Below, one piece after another: positions 5,907 to 7,736 of a stretch of DNA of 7,736 bases. A program made the translations under genes and the position numbers. Each line of letters opens with the position of its first letter. Position 1 is the stretch's first letter. The notes beneath the pieces were generated by a model, which saw only the letters and a program-made list of their open reading frames with translations, was not told the DNA's origin and ran no database searches. This DNA is from Deltaproteobacteria bacterium. Lineage in GTDB: Bacteria; Desulfobacterota; JADFXK01. The stretch is taken from positions 1 to 7,736 of the forward strand of contig JADFYA010000167.1 of assembly GCA_015233285.1 (NCBI GenBank), given 5' to 3'.

Positions 5907-6892
5907 TGGGTGAGATACTGGTGCTGATGGAAAGCCGGCAGGGGGGAATGCGGGATGTCTCGCTGGAGATGTTGACCTTAGCCTCCAGGCTGGCTGCTGT
6001 GTCCGGGGACCGGGTTACCGCCCTGGTCCTGGCCTCCCAAGCTCAGGCGGCCCATCTGACGGATCAGGCGGGGCGTTATGCCGATTCCGTCTTGACCCTC
6101 CGGAAGGAATCATTTGCCGTTTATCAGGCTGGTGAATATGAAGAGGCGTTGGCTGTGTTGATTAACGAACGCCGCCCCGGTTTAACCTTGGCTGGTCATA
6201 CCGCCTTCGGCATGGATTTTATGCCCCGATTGGCTTCACGCCTGGATCTCCCTCTGGCCACGGATTGCCTTTCCCTGTCTATGGAAGGTGGAAGACTGAC
6301 CGCTGTTCGCCAGATGTATGGCGGCAAGATTAACGCCGAGGTGCAGCTTCGGGAAGCTCCCGGCTATCTGGTGACGATCCGGCCTGGTTCATGTTCCTTT
6401 GGGTCAGGGCAGGCTGAACCGGGAAAAGTGGAGGTCAGGGACTGGTCTTCAGATCCGGTCACGGCTGGGCGAGTCTTTGTCAAGTATCTGGAAACAGCCG
6501 GCGGCGGGGTCGATATTACCCAGGCGGATATTTTGGTCTCAGTGGGCCGGGGCATCGGCAAACCGGAGAACATTCCTTTGGCCGAGGAACTGGCTCGTAT
6601 TTTGGGCGGGGAACTGGCCTGTTCCCGGCCGGTGGCGGATAAGAACTGGCTGCCCAAACACCGGCAAGTGGGCACATCTGGTCGCACGGTCAAGCCTAAG
6701 GTGTATCTGGCCTTGGGTATTTCGGGCGCGTTCCAACATCAGGCCGGGATGAAGGGTGCAAAGACCATTATAGCTATTAATAAGGACCCCAAGGCGCCCA
6801 TCTTTAACATTGCGGATTATGGAGTGGTCGGGGACTTGTTTCAGATCGTCCCTGCCTTAAAAGATCAAATGAAAGCCATCCTGAAGAAATAG
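5906..6892 (+). CDS. etfA: Electron transfer flavoprotein, alpha subunit (EtfA/FixB family)
   Basis: The 328-residue subunit carries the FAD that shuttles electrons in the EtfAB heterodimer. The N-terminal domain (about 1-195) has the ETF fold shared with EtfB. The C-terminal FAD domain (about 205-325) has VGRGIGKPENIPLAEELA (213-230), the conserved Arg241 in ACSRPVAD, VGTSGRTV at 255-262, GISGAFQH at 271-278, AINKDPKAPIF at 290-300 and ADYGVVGDLF at 303-312, the classic ETF-alpha signature region. VGTSG stands where many homologues have VGQTG, a variation seen within the family. There are no extra ferredoxin-like domains. The ATG overlaps the etfB stop (TGATG), with a GGGGGA site at 5892-5897. 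No acyl-CoA dehydrogenase or ETF:quinone oxidoreductase gene follows; the next genes are convergent, so the redox partners lie elsewhere. Confidence 0.95.
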   Translation: MGEILVLMESRQGGMRDVSLEMLTLASRLAAVSGDRVTALVLASQAQAAHLTDQAGRYADSVLTLRKESFAVYQAGEYEEALAVLINERRPGLTLAGHTAFGMDFMPRLASRLDLPLATDCLSLSMEGGRLTAVRQMYGGKINAEVQLREAPGYLVTIRPGSCSFGSGQAEPGKVEVRDWSSDPVTAGRVFVKYLETAGGGVDITQADILVSVGRGIGKPENIPLAEELARILGGELACSRPVADKNWLPKHRQVGTSGRTVKPKVYLALGISGAFQHQAGMKGAKTIIAINKDPKAPIFNIADYGVVGDLFQIVPALKDQMKAILKK

Positions 6893-6941
6893 GGCGAATG
6901 GAGCCGTAGAAGAGTCCAGTGCCGCGATTTCATTAATCCCG

Positions 6942-6978
6942 AAAAAAAAGGAGCCATTCCGGTGATTCGGACGGCTCC
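6942..6978 (-). terminator. Intrinsic terminator of the TauE-type operon
   Basis: On the minus strand GGAGCC (6973-6978) pairs with GGCTCC (6950-6955), with an inner TCCG/CGGA helix, and eight T follow at once (6942-6949). This is a textbook rho-independent terminator, 37 nt after the stop codon of the minus-strand permease gene. An outer 7-bp repeat (TAATCCC 6934-6940, GGGATTA 6980-6986) encloses the whole unit and could pair on either strand. On the plus strand there is no T-run, so etfA is not obviously ended by it. Confidence 0.88.
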
Positions 6979-7015
6979 AGGGATTATGACGGCAACATCG
7001 GTCGGCACAGCGGGT

Positions 7016-7405
7016 TTAATAAACTCCGAGCAGGTTCAAGGCCAAAATCAACAGGCCGATGCAGGCCATTCTTTTCACCCAAACCGGGCTGACCCGCTTG
7101 GCGATTTGCGGGGCGATGAATCCGGCCAGGATGGCTGCCGGGAACATGACCAGGAAAAACACCAGATCAAAATTGCCGAACTGGTAATGACGGGCACTGC
7201 CGATGACCGTGTTGAAAAAAATGGCCAGCAGAGAGCTACCCACGACTACGTACATGGGCAGACCCAGGCCGACGGTCATCAGCGGGACCATGAACGGGCC
7301 GCCGCCAAACCCAAACATGGAGGCGACAATAGCCAGAAGGAATGCGCCGATACACCCCAAGACGATATTAACCTTGAATTCCTGCCCCCAGAAATTGACG
7401 ATCAT
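7016..7405 (-). CDS. TauE/SafE-family permease, half-length (one four-helix repeat)
   Basis: This 129-residue membrane protein corresponds to a single repeat of the TauE/SafE (DUF81) family, whose usual members have two such repeats and export sulfite, sulfonates or other organic anions. Hydrophobic segments lie near residues 12-30, 48-69, 79-99 and 110-128. The glycine motif FGFGGGPFMVPLM (31-43) and the LPMYVVVGSSLLAI segment (49-62) mark the start of a repeat. The short N-terminal MIVNFWGQEFKVN looks like the interdomain linker that opens the second half in long homologues. The ATG at 7405 has AGGAG 8 nt upstream. The upstream gene is on the same strand 39 nt away and in the same frame, so the pair looks like one transporter divided into two genes. 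The terminator at 6942-6978 closes the operon. Confidence 0.82.
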   Translation of the reverse strand: MIVNFWGQEFKVNIVLGCIGAFLLAIVASMFGFGGGPFMVPLMTVGLGLPMYVVVGSSLLAIFFNTVIGSARHYQFGNFDLVFFLVMFPAAILAGFIAPQIAKRVSPVWVKRMACIGLLILALNLLGVY

Positions 7406-7444
7406 GGTTTCATCTCCTATGTTAACCTACTTATGTGATTAGGC

Positions 7445-7736
7445 TTATTTCTTGGCCCTGGCTGCTTCCTCGGCCCGTTTCTTAAACTCCTTTAGGATGG
7501 CCTGTTCCTTTTTATTCTTGTCCAGGTATCCCGGGGTGGTCTGCCACCACATTAAGCCGGCCAAAACGATCAGTATCCAGCCGAAAATAAATTTGAATTG
7601 ATCTAGGGTTATCAGCTCCGTCAACTTCGGCCCGATAAACCCGCCCAGCATCATGGCCAGGCCCATAACCACTCCAAACTTCCAACTGATGAACTTAATT
7701 TTGGAATAATTATAAATGCCGCTGGCCTGGGAGAAA
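7445..7736 (-). CDS. TauE/SafE-family permease, C-terminal part (5' end outside window)
   Basis: The gene enters from the right edge of the window; the reading frame stays open from 7735 to the TAA at 7445-7447, so an ATG at 7672 is internal. The visible 96 residues contain two hydrophobic segments, SWKFGVVMGLAMMLGGFIGP and FKFIFGWILIVLAGLMWW, which match the end of a TauE/SafE repeat, followed by a hydrophilic lysine- and glutamate-rich tail from TTPGYLDKNKK onward. In long homologues from sulfate reducers, as I recall them, such a charged segment links the two membrane halves, so this product may be the N-terminal half of a transporter completed by the gene at 7016-7405. Only the 5' sequence would show whether it has one repeat or two. 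Substrate is unknown; sulfite or an organic sulfonate would be typical. Confidence 0.78.
   Translation of the reverse strand, partial: FSQASGIYNYSKIKFISWKFGVVMGLAMMLGGFIGPKLTELITLDQFKFIFGWILIVLAGLMWWQTTPGYLDKNKKEQAILKEFKKRAEEAARAKK

Noticed and set aside
6962..7438. Long plus-strand open frame (158 codons) opposite the TauE-type gene
   Set aside because: Its product is rich in His, Gln, Asp and Gly with no family features, lacks a ribosome binding site, and covers the terminator and the clear minus-strand membrane-protein gene. It is the antisense shadow of that gene.

Overview
The window looks like ordinary chromosome from a Gram-negative, probably anaerobic bacterium, most likely of the Desulfobacterota ('deltaproteobacterial') type. 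This is inference. It rests on moderate to high GC, an EtfB/EtfA pair without aerobic partners, a corrinoid adenosyltransferase, a small Cys-rich protein, a TauE/SafE permease of a kind I associate with sulfate reducers and syntrophs, and a SpoIIE/PP2C-type response regulator. I see no phage, insertion sequence, CRISPR array, tRNA or rRNA.

Layout. (1) 1-1007, plus strand: the end of a TrpX-like ABC substrate-binding protein, then its ATPase. (2) 1012-2244, minus strand: a response regulator with a PP2C/RsbU-type phosphatase output, converging on the ATPase with 4 bp between stop codons and preceded by a plausible sigma-70 promoter. (3) 2453-3811, minus strand: a YihY/BrkB-family membrane protein. 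(4) 3914-4072, minus strand: a 52-residue protein with a perfect Shine-Dalgarno and a C-terminal CCGNHGQPGC tail. (5) 4073-4478: a divergent intergenic region with a GC-rich hairpin on the minus-strand side and a promoter plus terminator-like structure on the plus-strand side. (6) 4479-5006, plus strand: a cob(I)alamin adenosyltransferase. (7) 5115-6892, plus strand: etfB and etfA, overlapping by 1 bp. (8) 6942-6978: a clear intrinsic terminator reading on the minus strand. (9) 7016-7736, minus strand: two consecutive TauE/SafE-type genes, in the same frame but separated by stops and a fresh ribosome binding site; the upstream one runs off the window.

How the genes fit together. The ABC pair imports a small organic solute. 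The response regulator probably feeds a partner-switching pathway whose other members are not here. The adenosyltransferase makes adenosylcobalamin. EtfBA carries electrons from acyl-CoA-type dehydrogenases. The TauE-type permease probably moves sulfite, a sulfonate or another organic anion. Nothing ties these units into one pathway. The points most worth a second look are the small Cys-tailed protein and its structured leader, the promoter-terminator leader in front of the adenosyltransferase, and the split TauE gene. I do not see strong evidence for a wholly new multi-gene system.
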